DNA of 64,000 bases from Paenibacillus arenilitoris (GCF_014705655.1 NZ_JACXIY010000002.1:1-64000); one strand, 5' to 3'; positions 45,775 through 54,700 are shown, counted from the first letter of the stretch. The notes: a model not told the origin generated them from the sequence alone. A program made the numbers and translations.

Positions 45775-46881
45775 ATGGCAGTGAAAATCGGCATTGTCGG
45801 CATGAACGGAATCGGTAACAACCACGCGGCCTGCTATCGGGACGACGAGCTGGCGGACGTCATCGCCGTATGCGACGTCGTGAAGGAGCGGGCTGACGCG
45901 GCGGCGGAACGGTTCGGGGTCAAGGCTTACTACACCTTGAAGGACATGATCGAGAACGAGCCGGATTTGGAGGTCGTCGATATTACGACCGGCGGCATCG
46001 ACAACGGCAGCTGGCATTTCGAGCCGGCCATGGAGGCGATCGCCGCCGGCAAGCACGTGCTGGTCGAGAAGCCGCTGTGCAACGACGTGCGCGAAGGCAG
46101 GGAGCTCGTCGCGTTCGCGGAGAAGCGTCACGTGTACCTCGGCTGCAACCTGAACCACTACTTCACGCCGCCGGCCGAGAAGGCGAAGCAATACATGGAC
46201 AGCGGCGAGGTCGGCGAGCTTGTCTATTGCTTGGCGAAGATGGGCTTCAACGGCGGGGAGATGAACTACGCGCTTGCAGGCTCGGATAAAATCAAGGGCC
46301 ATCCGTACTTCCACATGCGCGCGTTTCTGACCCATCCGTTCAGCGTCATGCGCCATTTCTGCGGCGACATCACGCATATTCAAACGTTCTCCGACCGTCC
46401 GGGCTTCCGGCGGAACGCGGGTGACGTCATGGTGTCGATCAACAGCATTCACGTGAAGTTCGCGAACGGCGCGGTCGGCTATTTGCTCAGCCAGCGCGGC
46501 GACGCGGTGTACGGGCTCGGCGGCTGGTGGAGCCTGGAGGTCGCGGGCTCGCGCGGCACGTTCTGCATCGAGAATTGCGTGGAGAAGGTGTCGTTCTGGA
46601 AGGCCGAGAAGGGCATCGCCCCGATCAGCGTCCAGCCCGCGCCGGAGGTGACCGACTTCGGGACGAGCGACTTCGGCCGCACGTTCAACCATCGGCTGCA
46701 CGCGTTCCTGGAGGACGTCAGCGGCAAGGTGTCGTTCGACCGGCTGCGCGCCAGCGGACGCGACGCCTTGGCCGTGCTCGAGTACGTGCACGCCGTTCAG
46801 GAATCGTACGAGCGCGGCGGCGAGGTCGTCCGCCCGCAGCCGCTGCCGCCGTTCCACGGAGATCCGCATGTGCTGCTTTAA
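45775..46881 (+). CDS. Gfo/Idh/MocA-family oxidoreductase (first of cluster)
   Basis: A 368-residue NAD(P)-dependent sugar oxidoreductase. The N-terminal Rossmann fold has IGIVGMNGIGNNH and DVVKERADAAAERFGV; the dimer/active-site region has the family motif VEKPL (residues about 94-98). The C-terminal half is the alpha/beta substrate domain. ATG at 45775 follows GTGAAGGAT; the frame extends upstream without homology. Such enzymes oxidise a sugar or glycoside hydroxyl to a keto group. It is first of a dense gene run with an isomerase and sulfatase-like genes. Confidence 0.88.
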   Translation: MAVKIGIVGMNGIGNNHAACYRDDELADVIAVCDVVKERADAAAERFGVKAYYTLKDMIENEPDLEVVDITTGGIDNGSWHFEPAMEAIAAGKHVLVEKPLCNDVREGRELVAFAEKRHVYLGCNLNHYFTPPAEKAKQYMDSGEVGELVYCLAKMGFNGGEMNYALAGSDKIKGHPYFHMRAFLTHPFSVMRHFCGDITHIQTFSDRPGFRRNAGDVMVSINSIHVKFANGAVGYLLSQRGDAVYGLGGWWSLEVAGSRGTFCIENCVEKVSFWKAEKGIAPISVQPAPEVTDFGTSDFGRTFNHRLHAFLEDVSGKVSFDRLRASGRDALAVLEYVHAVQESYERGGEVVRPQPLPPFHGDPHVLL

Positions 46882-46934
46882 TACAAGGCGGAGCGCTCAA
46901 ATCCGCCATCACCATTTACGGGAGGTAACGAAAC

Positions 46935-47738
46935 ATGATTAAGCTGGGCGTCAATTCCGTGCTGTTCAAGCACTTCGATTTTGCCACCGCCGCGCGCCAG
47001 ATCGCGCTCGCCGGTTACGACGGCGTCGAGATCGCCGCTATTGCGGGCATGTGCGAGCATTTGGATCTTAGCCGCTGGAAGGAGCAGAAGAGCGAGCTGC
47101 AGGCGATCGCGGCGGAGAACGGACTCGCGTTCCTGTCGACCGAGGTCGCGTCGCTGAACGAGGAGCGGCTGCTGCCGGCGTTCGAGGCCGCCGCGGAAAT
47201 CGGCATCCCGATCGTGAACGTCGGGCCCGGCGGCAAGCTCGGCGAAGAGGAGGATTTGCGGGCGTCGATCGAGACGCTGGCGAGGATGGCGGAGCGGGCC
47301 GAATCGTACGGCGTCAAGCTGTGCGTGAAGGCGCATGTCGGCAACGCGATTTACGATACGGCGACGACGCTGCGGGCGATGGAGGCGATTCCGTCCGGCG
47401 CGTTCGGCATCGATATGGACCCGAGCCACATTCACCGGGCCGGGGAGAATGCCGAGGAGGCGCTGCCGGCCGTGCTGAGCCGCGTGCGGCATATCCATAT
47501 CCGCGATTGCAAAGGCCGGGAGCAAGGACCGGGGCCGATCGAGCTGCAGGCTTGCGGACGCGGCGACATCGACCTGTACGGCTACTGCAAGGCGATGGCG
47601 GACGGCGGCTACGACGGGCCGGTCGTTCTCGAGGTGATCGGCGCGACGCCCGAGCATTCGCTTGCGCAGGTATCGATCGTCGCGGCCGAATCGTACGGCT
47701 ATTTGAACGCGCTGCTGAAGCGGCTGAACGCGCGGTAG
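46935..47738 (+). CDS. Sugar phosphate isomerase/epimerase-like TIM-barrel protein
   Basis: A 267-residue protein of the AP_endonuc_2/xylose isomerase-like family. Features are LALAGYDGVEIAAI-type first strand (IALAGYDGVEIAAIAGMC), FGIDMDPSHIHRAGE and VRHIHIRDCKGRE, giving the usual divalent-metal Glu/Asp/His set; the C-terminal GPVVLEVIG closes the barrel. Members isomerise sugars or work with Gfo/Idh proteins on 3-keto-glycosides. GGGAGGTAACG precedes the ATG. The gap to the next gene is 35 bases, so co-transcription is likely. Confidence 0.85.
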   Translation: MIKLGVNSVLFKHFDFATAARQIALAGYDGVEIAAIAGMCEHLDLSRWKEQKSELQAIAAENGLAFLSTEVASLNEERLLPAFEAAAEIGIPIVNVGPGGKLGEEEDLRASIETLARMAERAESYGVKLCVKAHVGNAIYDTATTLRAMEAIPSGAFGIDMDPSHIHRAGENAEEALPAVLSRVRHIHIRDCKGREQGPGPIELQACGRGDIDLYGYCKAMADGGYDGPVVLEVIGATPEHSLAQVSIVAAESYGYLNALLKRLNAR

Positions 47739-47773
47739 CGAACATTATCCCGAACATTATGGAGGTAACCGAT

Positions 47774-49171
47774 ATGGCCAACAAACATCCGAACCTGATC
47801 GTATTCGGCATCGACAGCCTTCGCCGCGACCATATGAGCGGCTACGGCTATTCCCGCTTGACGACGCCGCATCTGGACAAAATCGCGCGGCAAGGCGCGC
47901 TGTTCGAGAACCATTTCAGCCCCGGCATTCCGACGACGCCGGCGTACGCTTCGATGCTGACGGGCATGGACGTCTTCGGCACCGACGTCGTGGCGCTCCG
48001 GCATCAAGGGGGGCTCGGCGGGCATGTAAGGACGCTCGCCGAGGTGCTCGAGGAGAACGGCTACGACACGACCTGCATCGGCTTCACGGGCAACCCGTCC
48101 TCGCGCGGCTTCCGGACGTACATCGATTACGAATCGTGGGTGCCCGACGAGACCGGCCGGACGCCCAAGGCGCAAAATTTGAACGACGTTGCCGTACCCG
48201 AGCTGGAGCGGCTTGCGGGGAGCGATAAGCCGTTCTTCCTGTTCCTCCGGCACATGGATCCGCATTCGCCGTATTTGCCGCCGGCCCCTTACGAGCGGAT
48301 GTTCTACGGCGGCGACGAGAAGGATCCCGCGAACAAGTCGATGGAGCCGGTCTACGGCTTCAAGCCGTTCGCGGATTTCCTGAAATCGTGGATTCCCGAA
48401 GGGGTCACCGATCACGAATACGTGTCCGCGCAATATGACGGTGCGATCGCCTATATGGACGCCTGCATCCAGACGCTGCTTGCCAAGCTTGAAGCGCTCG
48501 GCCTCGAGGAGGAGACGCTCGTCGTCATTACGTCCGACCATGGGGAGACACTGTATGAGCACGATTGCTACTTCGACCATCACGGCTTGTACGATTGCAC
48601 GCTGGTCGTTCCGCTCATCATCAAGTTTCCGGGACGCGTACCGGCCGGCACGCGGGTCGAAGGCGCGACGGTCATCTCGGACATCATGCCGACGGTGCTG
48701 GAGCTGATGGGCATCGACAGCGGCCTGCCGTTCGACGGCCGGAGCCTGACGCGCGCGATTGCCGGCGAGGAGCATGCGCGGATCAGCGAAATCTACTTGA
48801 CCGAGTGCACCTGGATGCGCAAGCACGGCTGGCGGACGCCGGAATGGAAGCTGATCCGCTCGCTCGAGCCGGACTTCCACTTCAAGCCGGAGGTCGAGCT
48901 GTACCATTTGGTGAGCGATCCGGAGGAGAAGGTCAACGTGGCGGAGCGTGAGCCCGAAGTCGTTGTGTTCCTGACCAAGCGGATGGAGGATCACATCGCG
49001 CGGCGGGAGAAGGAGACGAACCGGACGAACCCGATTTACACGAATTTGAATTGGCACGGGACCGGCCGTACGTTCGCGACCTCGCAGGAGGCCTACGATA
49101 CGCTTCATATCGGCAATATCGTCGTCGCGCGTTCGCTCCAAGCCAAAGAAAAGGCGGCTAACGCGCAATGA
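47774..49171 (+). CDS. Sulfatase-fold enzyme lacking the formylglycine motif (first)
   Basis: A 465-residue alkaline-phosphatase-superfamily protein (Pfam sulfatase fold). Metal ligands are visible: the early Asp in FGIDSLRRDH and the TSDHGET motif. The position of the catalytic Cys/Ser (CxPxR) is T-T-P-A-Y (residues 54-58), so the nucleophile Cys/Ser and the Arg are both missing. Thr is the nucleophile in phospho-transfer members of the superfamily, so a phospho- or sulfo-ester hydrolase or transferase role is plausible. No signal peptide is visible, so it seems cytoplasmic. The ATG at 47774 follows GGAGGTAACC. Its stop overlaps the next gene (ATGA). Confidence 0.88.
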   Translation: MANKHPNLIVFGIDSLRRDHMSGYGYSRLTTPHLDKIARQGALFENHFSPGIPTTPAYASMLTGMDVFGTDVVALRHQGGLGGHVRTLAEVLEENGYDTTCIGFTGNPSSRGFRTYIDYESWVPDETGRTPKAQNLNDVAVPELERLAGSDKPFFLFLRHMDPHSPYLPPAPYERMFYGGDEKDPANKSMEPVYGFKPFADFLKSWIPEGVTDHEYVSAQYDGAIAYMDACIQTLLAKLEALGLEEETLVVITSDHGETLYEHDCYFDHHGLYDCTLVVPLIIKFPGRVPAGTRVEGATVISDIMPTVLELMGIDSGLPFDGRSLTRAIAGEEHARISEIYLTECTWMRKHGWRTPEWKLIRSLEPDFHFKPEVELYHLVSDPEEKVNVAEREPEVVVFLTKRMEDHIARREKETNRTNPIYTNLNWHGTGRTFATSQEAYDTLHIGNIVVARSLQAKEKAANAQ

Positions 49172-50169
49172 TCCGGGTCGCGGTAGTCGGAGTGAACCAT
49201 ATCGGCAAAATCCACTGCGGCGTCTACAAAAAGCACCCGGACACCGAGCTCGCCGCCGTCTGCGACCTGATGCAGGAGCGCGCGGACGCGGCCGGGCGGG
49301 CGTACGGCGTTCCTTCGTATACCGATCTGCGCGCGCTGCTCGGCAAGGAAACGGTCGACCTGGTCGTCGTGGCGACGGCCGGCGAGGAGAAGGGGAGCCA
49401 TCACTTCGAGCCGGCCATGGCGGCGATCGAAGCAGGCAAGGACGTGCTCGTCGAGAAGCCGATCTCCAACCGGATCGAGGAAGCGCGCCGCATGGTCGCG
49501 TTCGCCAAGGAGAAGTCGGTGCGGCTCGCGTGCAACCTGAACCACCGCTTCACGCCGGCCGCGGCCAAGGCGAAGCGCTGGATCGAGGAAGGCCGGCTCG
49601 GGTCGCTGCTGTTCCTGAACATGCGCCTGACGATCCGCAATCCGCAGGAGGATACGGAATGGCTGCACATGCGGGCGCTTCATCCGCACTCGATCGACGT
49701 CATGCGTTATTTCGCGGGCGACGTGAGGCGGGTGCAGGCTTTCATGACGAAGGCGCCGGGACGCTCCTCCTGGTCGACCGCGTCGGTCAACATGGAATTC
49801 GCTTCCGGCCTCGTCGGGCATTTGACCGGCAGCTACGACATGTCGATGCGCCATCCGATCGAATGGTGCGAAGCGGCGGGCAGCGAGGGGCGATTCGTCA
49901 TCGACAACGTCTACGAGAGCGCGACGCTCTACCCGCATCAGTCCGACGAGCTGACCGTATACCGCAATCCGATCTTCGGCGGGATGCAAGGATTCGACGA
50001 TACGTTCACGCATCGCGTCGGACGGTTCATCGAGCAGCTCAAGGCCGGCGATCCGCCGGAAGCGGTCGAAGCTTCCGGCGCCGACGCGCTGGCCGCGCAG
50101 GAAATTATCGAAGCGGCCATCCGGTCGCAACAATCCGGCGGCGTTCCCGTCGAGGTGCCAGCCTACTAA
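49168..50169 (+). CDS. Gfo/Idh/MocA-family oxidoreductase (second of cluster)
   Basis: A 333-residue oxidoreductase with the Rossmann start VAVVGVNHIGKIHCG, the acidic residue CDLMQERADAAGRAYGV, and the VEKPIS motif (residues about 93-98) with the Lys expected at the active site. It is a distinct paralogue of the protein at 45775. The start overlaps the sulfatase-like stop (ATGA), so the two are translationally coupled. Coupling of an oxidoreductase to a sulfatase-fold gene argues that both act on the same sugar ester. Confidence 0.88.
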   Translation: MIRVAVVGVNHIGKIHCGVYKKHPDTELAAVCDLMQERADAAGRAYGVPSYTDLRALLGKETVDLVVVATAGEEKGSHHFEPAMAAIEAGKDVLVEKPISNRIEEARRMVAFAKEKSVRLACNLNHRFTPAAAKAKRWIEEGRLGSLLFLNMRLTIRNPQEDTEWLHMRALHPHSIDVMRYFAGDVRRVQAFMTKAPGRSSWSTASVNMEFASGLVGHLTGSYDMSMRHPIEWCEAAGSEGRFVIDNVYESATLYPHQSDELTVYRNPIFGGMQGFDDTFTHRVGRFIEQLKAGDPPEAVEASGADALAAQEIIEAAIRSQQSGGVPVEVPAY

Positions 50170-50191
50170 GGCAGCAGGAGGTCGTACACAC

Positions 50192-50755
50192 ATGGACACC
50201 GAGCAAGGTTCCGTATTATGGTTCGTAGGCTTGTCCGGCGCGGGCAAGACGACGACGGCGCGGGAGGTCGCGGCGAAGCTGCGCATGCGGGGCCGCCGCG
50301 TCGAGCTGCTGGACGGCGACGAGCTTCGGGCGACGATATGCAAGGGACTCGGCTTCAGCCGGGAGGAGAGGCTGGAGAACATAAAGCGGATTACGTACGT
50401 GGCGGGGCTGCTCGCGCGCAACGGCGTCATCGTGCTCGTATCGGCGATTACGCCGTACCGGGAGATGCGCGCTTACGCCCGCGAGCAGCTGCCGGCATTC
50501 GTGGAAATCTACGTGAAGTGCCCGCTTGCCGAGTGCGAGCGGCGCGACGTCAAGGGGCTGTACGCGAAGGCGCGCCGCGGGGAAATCGCTCATTTCACCG
50601 GCATTACCGATCCGTTCGCGGAACCGGCAAGCCCGGACATTACGATCGATACGGCCGCCGGATCGATCGATGGCAACACCGCCGCCATTCTGGCCTGGCT
50701 CGACAACCGGGAGCAGCGCCCGGCAGCGGCGGCAATTGGAGGAGACGAACGATGA
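50192..50755 (+). CDS. cysC: Adenylyl-sulfate (APS) kinase
   Basis: A 187-residue P-loop kinase of the CysC family: GLSGAGKTT (residues about 13-21), LDGDELRATICKGLGFSREE, ENIKRITYVAGLLARNG, ITPYREMR, and the C-terminal RRDVKGLYAKARRGEIAHFTGITDPF. These correspond one by one to APS kinase motifs. The enzyme makes PAPS, the donor for sulfotransfer, from APS and ATP. No ATP sulfurylase, PAPS reductase or sulfotransferase is found in this window, so it is not a standard assimilation operon. It lies between an oxidoreductase gene and a sulfatase-fold gene, with ATGA overlap to the latter. Confidence 0.9.
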   Translation: MDTEQGSVLWFVGLSGAGKTTTAREVAAKLRMRGRRVELLDGDELRATICKGLGFSREERLENIKRITYVAGLLARNGVIVLVSAITPYREMRAYAREQLPAFVEIYVKCPLAECERRDVKGLYAKARRGEIAHFTGITDPFAEPASPDITIDTAAGSIDGNTAAILAWLDNREQRPAAAAIGGDER

Positions 50756-52164
50756 AGATCATCCTCGCGTCGCTGGATACGCTCCGCGCCTCCAGGCTGG
50801 GCGCATACGGCTACCGCAAGCCGACCAGCCCGCATCTGGACCGCATCGCCGGGGAGGGCGCGCTGTTCGAACGCGCGTATGCCGCCGACATTCCGACCGA
50901 AGTAGCGCATACCGGCATTTTTACGGGCAAGGTCGGCCTCACGACCGGCGTCGTCTCGCACGGCTCGGACCGGATGCAGCTGCCCAAATCGACGCCTTGG
51001 CTCCCGTCGCTGCTGCGCTCCGCGGGATTCACGACCGGCGCTGTGGACAATTTGTTTCAATTGAAGGAATGGTTCGCCCGCGGCTATCGCTACTACATCA
51101 ACAGCGTCGGGGATAAGCGGTGGATCGACGGACGGACCGTGAACGAGCTGGCCATGCCGTGGATCGAGCAGCACAAGGACGAATCGTTCTTCCTGTTCCT
51201 GCATTATTGGGACGCCCATACGCCGTATCTTCCGCCGGAGACGTACGTCGAGTCGTTCTACGATGCCGGGCGCGATCCCTTCGACCCGGCTAATAAAAGC
51301 ATGGAACGCGCCTATAACCATAAGGCCTATCCGTTCTTCAAGCATCATCATTACGACCTTATCGGGCAGGTGACGGACAGCGATTATTACGACGCGCTGT
51401 ACGACGCAGAAATCCGCTACTTGGACGACCGGCTGCGGGAGCTCGACGAGCATCTGGAGAAGCTCGGCATTCGGGAGGATACGCTGCTCGTTCTGTTCGG
51501 CGACCATGGCGAAAGCTTGACCGAGCACGACATTTACTGGGACCATTGCGGCTTGTACGAGCCGACCGTGCACGTTCCGGTCATCATGCGCTGGCCAGGG
51601 CGAATTCCGGCGGGACGGCGCGTTCCCGGTCTCGTACAGCAGGCCGATCTGATGCCGACGATTCTCGAGGCCGCCAGAAGCGCCTCGCCGGCCGGCATCG
51701 ACGCGACCAAGCTGCAGAGCCCGGACGGCATGGACGGCCGGAGCTTATGGCCCGCCATTCGGGGGGAGAGCGACGGCGCGCACGAGCGGGTCTACTTGAG
51801 CGAATGCGCCTGGCAAGCCGCGCGGGGCATCCGGACGGACCGGTACAAATTCATTCGCACGTACGACGCCGGATTGTTCGACAGGCCGCCGAGGGAGCTG
51901 TATGATTTAAGTACGGACCCGGAGGAGACGGTGAATCTGGCGGAGGAGCAGGCGGAGCTGGCAGACCGCCTCGAGCGGGAGCTGGAAGCGTGGATCGCCG
52001 GCAAGCTGCAGGGACGCGAAGATCCGATCGCGCTCCAGCTGCGGGAAGCCGGCTTGCCGTTCCGCAGGCGAATCGAGCTTATCCTGTCCGAAGCGGGATT
52101 GACTTGGGAGGACTGGCGGCGGGATCCGCGAAGGGAAGTATTCGACCGGGCCGTTCGCCGGTGA
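50752..52164 (+). CDS. Sulfatase-fold enzyme lacking the formylglycine motif (second)
   Basis: A 470-residue alkaline-phosphatase-superfamily protein, clearly related to the one at 47774 but distinct. Metal ligands are in ILASLDTLRASR and FGDHGESLTEHD. The CxPxR site is replaced by T-E-V-A-H (residues 49-53), again with Thr at the nucleophile position and no Arg. The C-terminal region carries a longer extension (about residues 420-470) with charged residues. ATG at 50752 overlaps the cysC stop by four bases (ATGA), so it is translationally coupled to APS kinase. No signal peptide. Substrate unknown. Confidence 0.87.
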   Translation: MKIILASLDTLRASRLGAYGYRKPTSPHLDRIAGEGALFERAYAADIPTEVAHTGIFTGKVGLTTGVVSHGSDRMQLPKSTPWLPSLLRSAGFTTGAVDNLFQLKEWFARGYRYYINSVGDKRWIDGRTVNELAMPWIEQHKDESFFLFLHYWDAHTPYLPPETYVESFYDAGRDPFDPANKSMERAYNHKAYPFFKHHHYDLIGQVTDSDYYDALYDAEIRYLDDRLRELDEHLEKLGIREDTLLVLFGDHGESLTEHDIYWDHCGLYEPTVHVPVIMRWPGRIPAGRRVPGLVQQADLMPTILEAARSASPAGIDATKLQSPDGMDGRSLWPAIRGESDGAHERVYLSECAWQAARGIRTDRYKFIRTYDAGLFDRPPRELYDLSTDPEETVNLAEEQAELADRLERELEAWIAGKLQGREDPIALQLREAGLPFRRRIELILSEAGLTWEDWRRDPRREVFDRAVRR

Positions 52165-52289
52165 CTCGAAGGAGCCGTCCATCGACGGCCGGGCGATCGG
52201 CGGAAGCTTGGGCGCCTCGAGGCCGTCAGGCCGACGGGCGTATTCAGGAGATGGCGCAAGCGGCGACATATGCGAAAGGTGGCATCGGC

Positions 52290-53168
52290 ATGCAGGTCAT
52301 CGGCAGCCAGCGTTACATGAAGGATGAATTTCCGTTCTGGATCACGCGCATGACGCACGGTTCCGTCGACGAGCACGGTCACGAATTCGTCGAGCTGGTA
52401 TTCGTCGTTCGCGGCAAAGGGTTTCATATTTTCCAAGGGGCCGAATTCGCCATCCGCGCGGGGGACGTGTTCATCATCAACCCCGGCGAGACGCATGCCT
52501 ACACCGTCGAAGGGGACGGCTCCCTGGAAATCATCAACTGCCTCTTCATGCCGTCGTTTATTCCCGACGCGCTGCTAAGCGATCTGGAGATTACCGGATC
52601 GATGGACTATTACTACGTGCATCCGTTCCTCGGGCAGGAAGCAAGGTTCAATCATCACTTGAATTTGCACGGGCAGGACGCGGCGAGCGTCCTGTCGCTG
52701 CTGGAGCGCATGATCGGGGAAATAAGCGCGCGCGGCATCGGCTACGCGCCGCTCATCCGCCTGCAGCTGGTGGAGCTGCTTCTGCTGCTCTCCCGCTGCT
52801 ACGCGATGACGCGGCATGCGCGGAGCCAGGATGCGTCCAGGCAGCTTGACCGCGTGTTGACCGCAAGGCGCATATACGGCTATTTGGAACGCAACTACGA
52901 CAAAAAGATCACGCTCCAATCGCTATCCGCGCTATTCAACGTCAGTACGAGGCATTTGAACCGGCTCGTCGGAGAAGAATACGGCAAGAGCGTGTTCGAC
53001 CTGCTGCACGTCATCCGGATCGAGCACGCCAAGCGGCTGCTGCTCGAATCCGACGAGAAGGTGATCGCCGTCGCGACGATGGTCGGCTACGACGATCCGT
53101 CGTTTTTCAGCCGCCTGTTCGCGCGCCACGCCGGCTGTTCGCCGCGCGAATACCGCGCCGGGTCGTAA
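52290..53168 (+). CDS. AraC-family regulator inside the sulfatase-like cluster
   Basis: A 292-residue AraC regulator. The N-terminal cupin sensor is clear (HEFVELVFVVRGKGFHIFQG, IRAGDVFIINPGETHAY), and the DNA-binding domain is at about 195-290 (ITLQSLSALFNVSTRHLNRLV and VIAVATMVGYDDPSFFSRLF). Start ATG at 52290 lies seven bases after AAAGGTGG; the earlier ATG at 52251 is not preferred. It lies between the second sulfatase-fold gene and the canonical sulfatase gene, in the same direction. It is the likely activator of the cluster, responding to a sugar derivative. Confidence 0.85.
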   Translation: MQVIGSQRYMKDEFPFWITRMTHGSVDEHGHEFVELVFVVRGKGFHIFQGAEFAIRAGDVFIINPGETHAYTVEGDGSLEIINCLFMPSFIPDALLSDLEITGSMDYYYVHPFLGQEARFNHHLNLHGQDAASVLSLLERMIGEISARGIGYAPLIRLQLVELLLLLSRCYAMTRHARSQDASRQLDRVLTARRIYGYLERNYDKKITLQSLSALFNVSTRHLNRLVGEEYGKSVFDLLHVIRIEHAKRLLLESDEKVIAVATMVGYDDPSFFSRLFARHAGCSPREYRAGS

Positions 53169-53219
53169 GGGACGGCCGTCCCGGCCGGGACGAAACGAAC
53201 GAAAGGACGGGATTACGGT

Positions 53220-54662
53220 ATGAAGAGGGCCCCGTATAACGTGCTGCTCATAACGGCCGACCAACTGAGGCATGATTGCGTCGGCTACGCCAAAGGCTAC
53301 CCGGTCCGCACGCCGAATTTGGATCGCCTGGCCGCGCAGGGAACCGCGTTCTCGCATGCGTATTCGGTGCTGCCCGTGTGCGGGCCCGCTCGGCAATCGC
53401 TGCTGCACGGGCGCAGACCCGAGACGTTCGGTGCCTTATGGAACTACGACGGCGCGCTGCCGGTCGCCGCGCTTCAGCCGGATGCCTATACGTGGACGCA
53501 GACGCTTGCGCGAAGCGGCTACGCGTCGGCTTATTTCGGCAAGTGGGGCGTCAATCCGGTTCACGACGCCACCGCCTTCGGTTACCGCGAAGTCGTCGGC
53601 GAGGCGGAATACCGGCGCTTCGCGGCCGAGCGATATCCGGACGTACGGTTCGCGAACGGCTACTTCGGCGAGACGAATCCGATTCCGGTCGAGGACGCCG
53701 ACACGCACTGGTTCGCGGCGCGTGCGGTCGAGACGATGGAGAAGCTTCAGGAGGCGGGCGGTCCATGGCATATCGCCCTGCATTTTGCCGCGCCGCATCT
53801 GCCGTCCCGTCCGTCCGGCCGCTTCGCGACGATGTACGACCCGTCCGAGGTGCCGGAATGGGCCGGCTTCCGCGAAACGTTCGAGGGCAAGCCGTACATC
53901 CAGCGCCAGCAGCTGCTGAGCTGGGGCGTCGAGCGCTTCGATTGGGACGATTGGGCCCAGATCGTGGCCCGGTATTACGGCGTCGTCAGCCAAATGGACG
54001 ACGCGGTCGGCCGCGTGCTGGACGCGCTTGCGAGGCTGGGGGCGGCTGACGACACGCTCGTCATTTTTACGTCGGACCACGGCGATTTGTGCGGATCGCA
54101 CCGGATGATGGATAAGCATTACGTCATGTACGACGACGTCGTGCGGGTCCCGCTCGTCGTTCGGCTGCCGGCTGCTGCGGGCCGCTGTCCGCGCGGCGTC
54201 GCGAGCGACGCGTTCGTCTACAATTTTCTCGATCTGCCGCCGACGCTGCTGGAGCTGCTCGGGCTGCATAGCTGCGATCCAGGCAACCTGCAAGGACGAT
54301 CGCTGCTTCCGCTCCTGGCGGACGGAGCCGCCCCCGAAGATTGGCGCGACGCGGTCGTATCGAGCTATAACGGTCAGCAATTCGGCCTGTATACGCAGCG
54401 CATGATACGAGAGTCGCGGTGGAAATACGTCTGGAACACGACCGATATCGACGAGCTGTACGACCTTCAGGAAGACCCGGCCGAGCTGGTCAATCGAATC
54501 GGCAGTCCTGACCTTGCCGCGACGCTTGCGGAGCTGCGCCTTCGGCTGCACGGGCAGCTGACGGCGGACGGCGATCCGCTTGCCGGCAACGAATGGACGC
54601 GGCGGCAGCTGCTGGGGAACGCGAAGCTGAGCGGCGATGACGGGCAAGCCGGCCGCGGGTAA
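53220..54662 (+). CDS. Canonical (formylglycine-type) sulfatase
   Basis: A 480-residue sulfatase. The CxPxR motif is intact: C54-G-P-A-R58 in VLPVCGPARQS, so Cys54 is expected to become formylglycine. Metal ligands: the Asp in LLITADQLRHD and TSDHGDLCGSH; the late region SSYNGQQFGLYTQRMIR and WKYVWN is typical of S1 sulfatases. It would hydrolyse a sulfate ester. No signal peptide is visible, so a cytoplasmic location is inferred. No sulfatase-maturing enzyme gene is present in this window. AAAGGACGGG precedes the ATG. It is last in the run and a terminator follows. Confidence 0.9.
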   Translation: MKRAPYNVLLITADQLRHDCVGYAKGYPVRTPNLDRLAAQGTAFSHAYSVLPVCGPARQSLLHGRRPETFGALWNYDGALPVAALQPDAYTWTQTLARSGYASAYFGKWGVNPVHDATAFGYREVVGEAEYRRFAAERYPDVRFANGYFGETNPIPVEDADTHWFAARAVETMEKLQEAGGPWHIALHFAAPHLPSRPSGRFATMYDPSEVPEWAGFRETFEGKPYIQRQQLLSWGVERFDWDDWAQIVARYYGVVSQMDDAVGRVLDALARLGAADDTLVIFTSDHGDLCGSHRMMDKHYVMYDDVVRVPLVVRLPAAAGRCPRGVASDAFVYNFLDLPPTLLELLGLHSCDPGNLQGRSLLPLLADGAAPEDWRDAVVSSYNGQQFGLYTQRMIRESRWKYVWNTTDIDELYDLQEDPAELVNRIGSPDLAATLAELRLRLHGQLTADGDPLAGNEWTRRQLLGNAKLSGDDGQAGRG

Positions 54663-54700
54663 TCGCCTCCGGCCGCAATGCGAATATCTTTTATTGGCGA

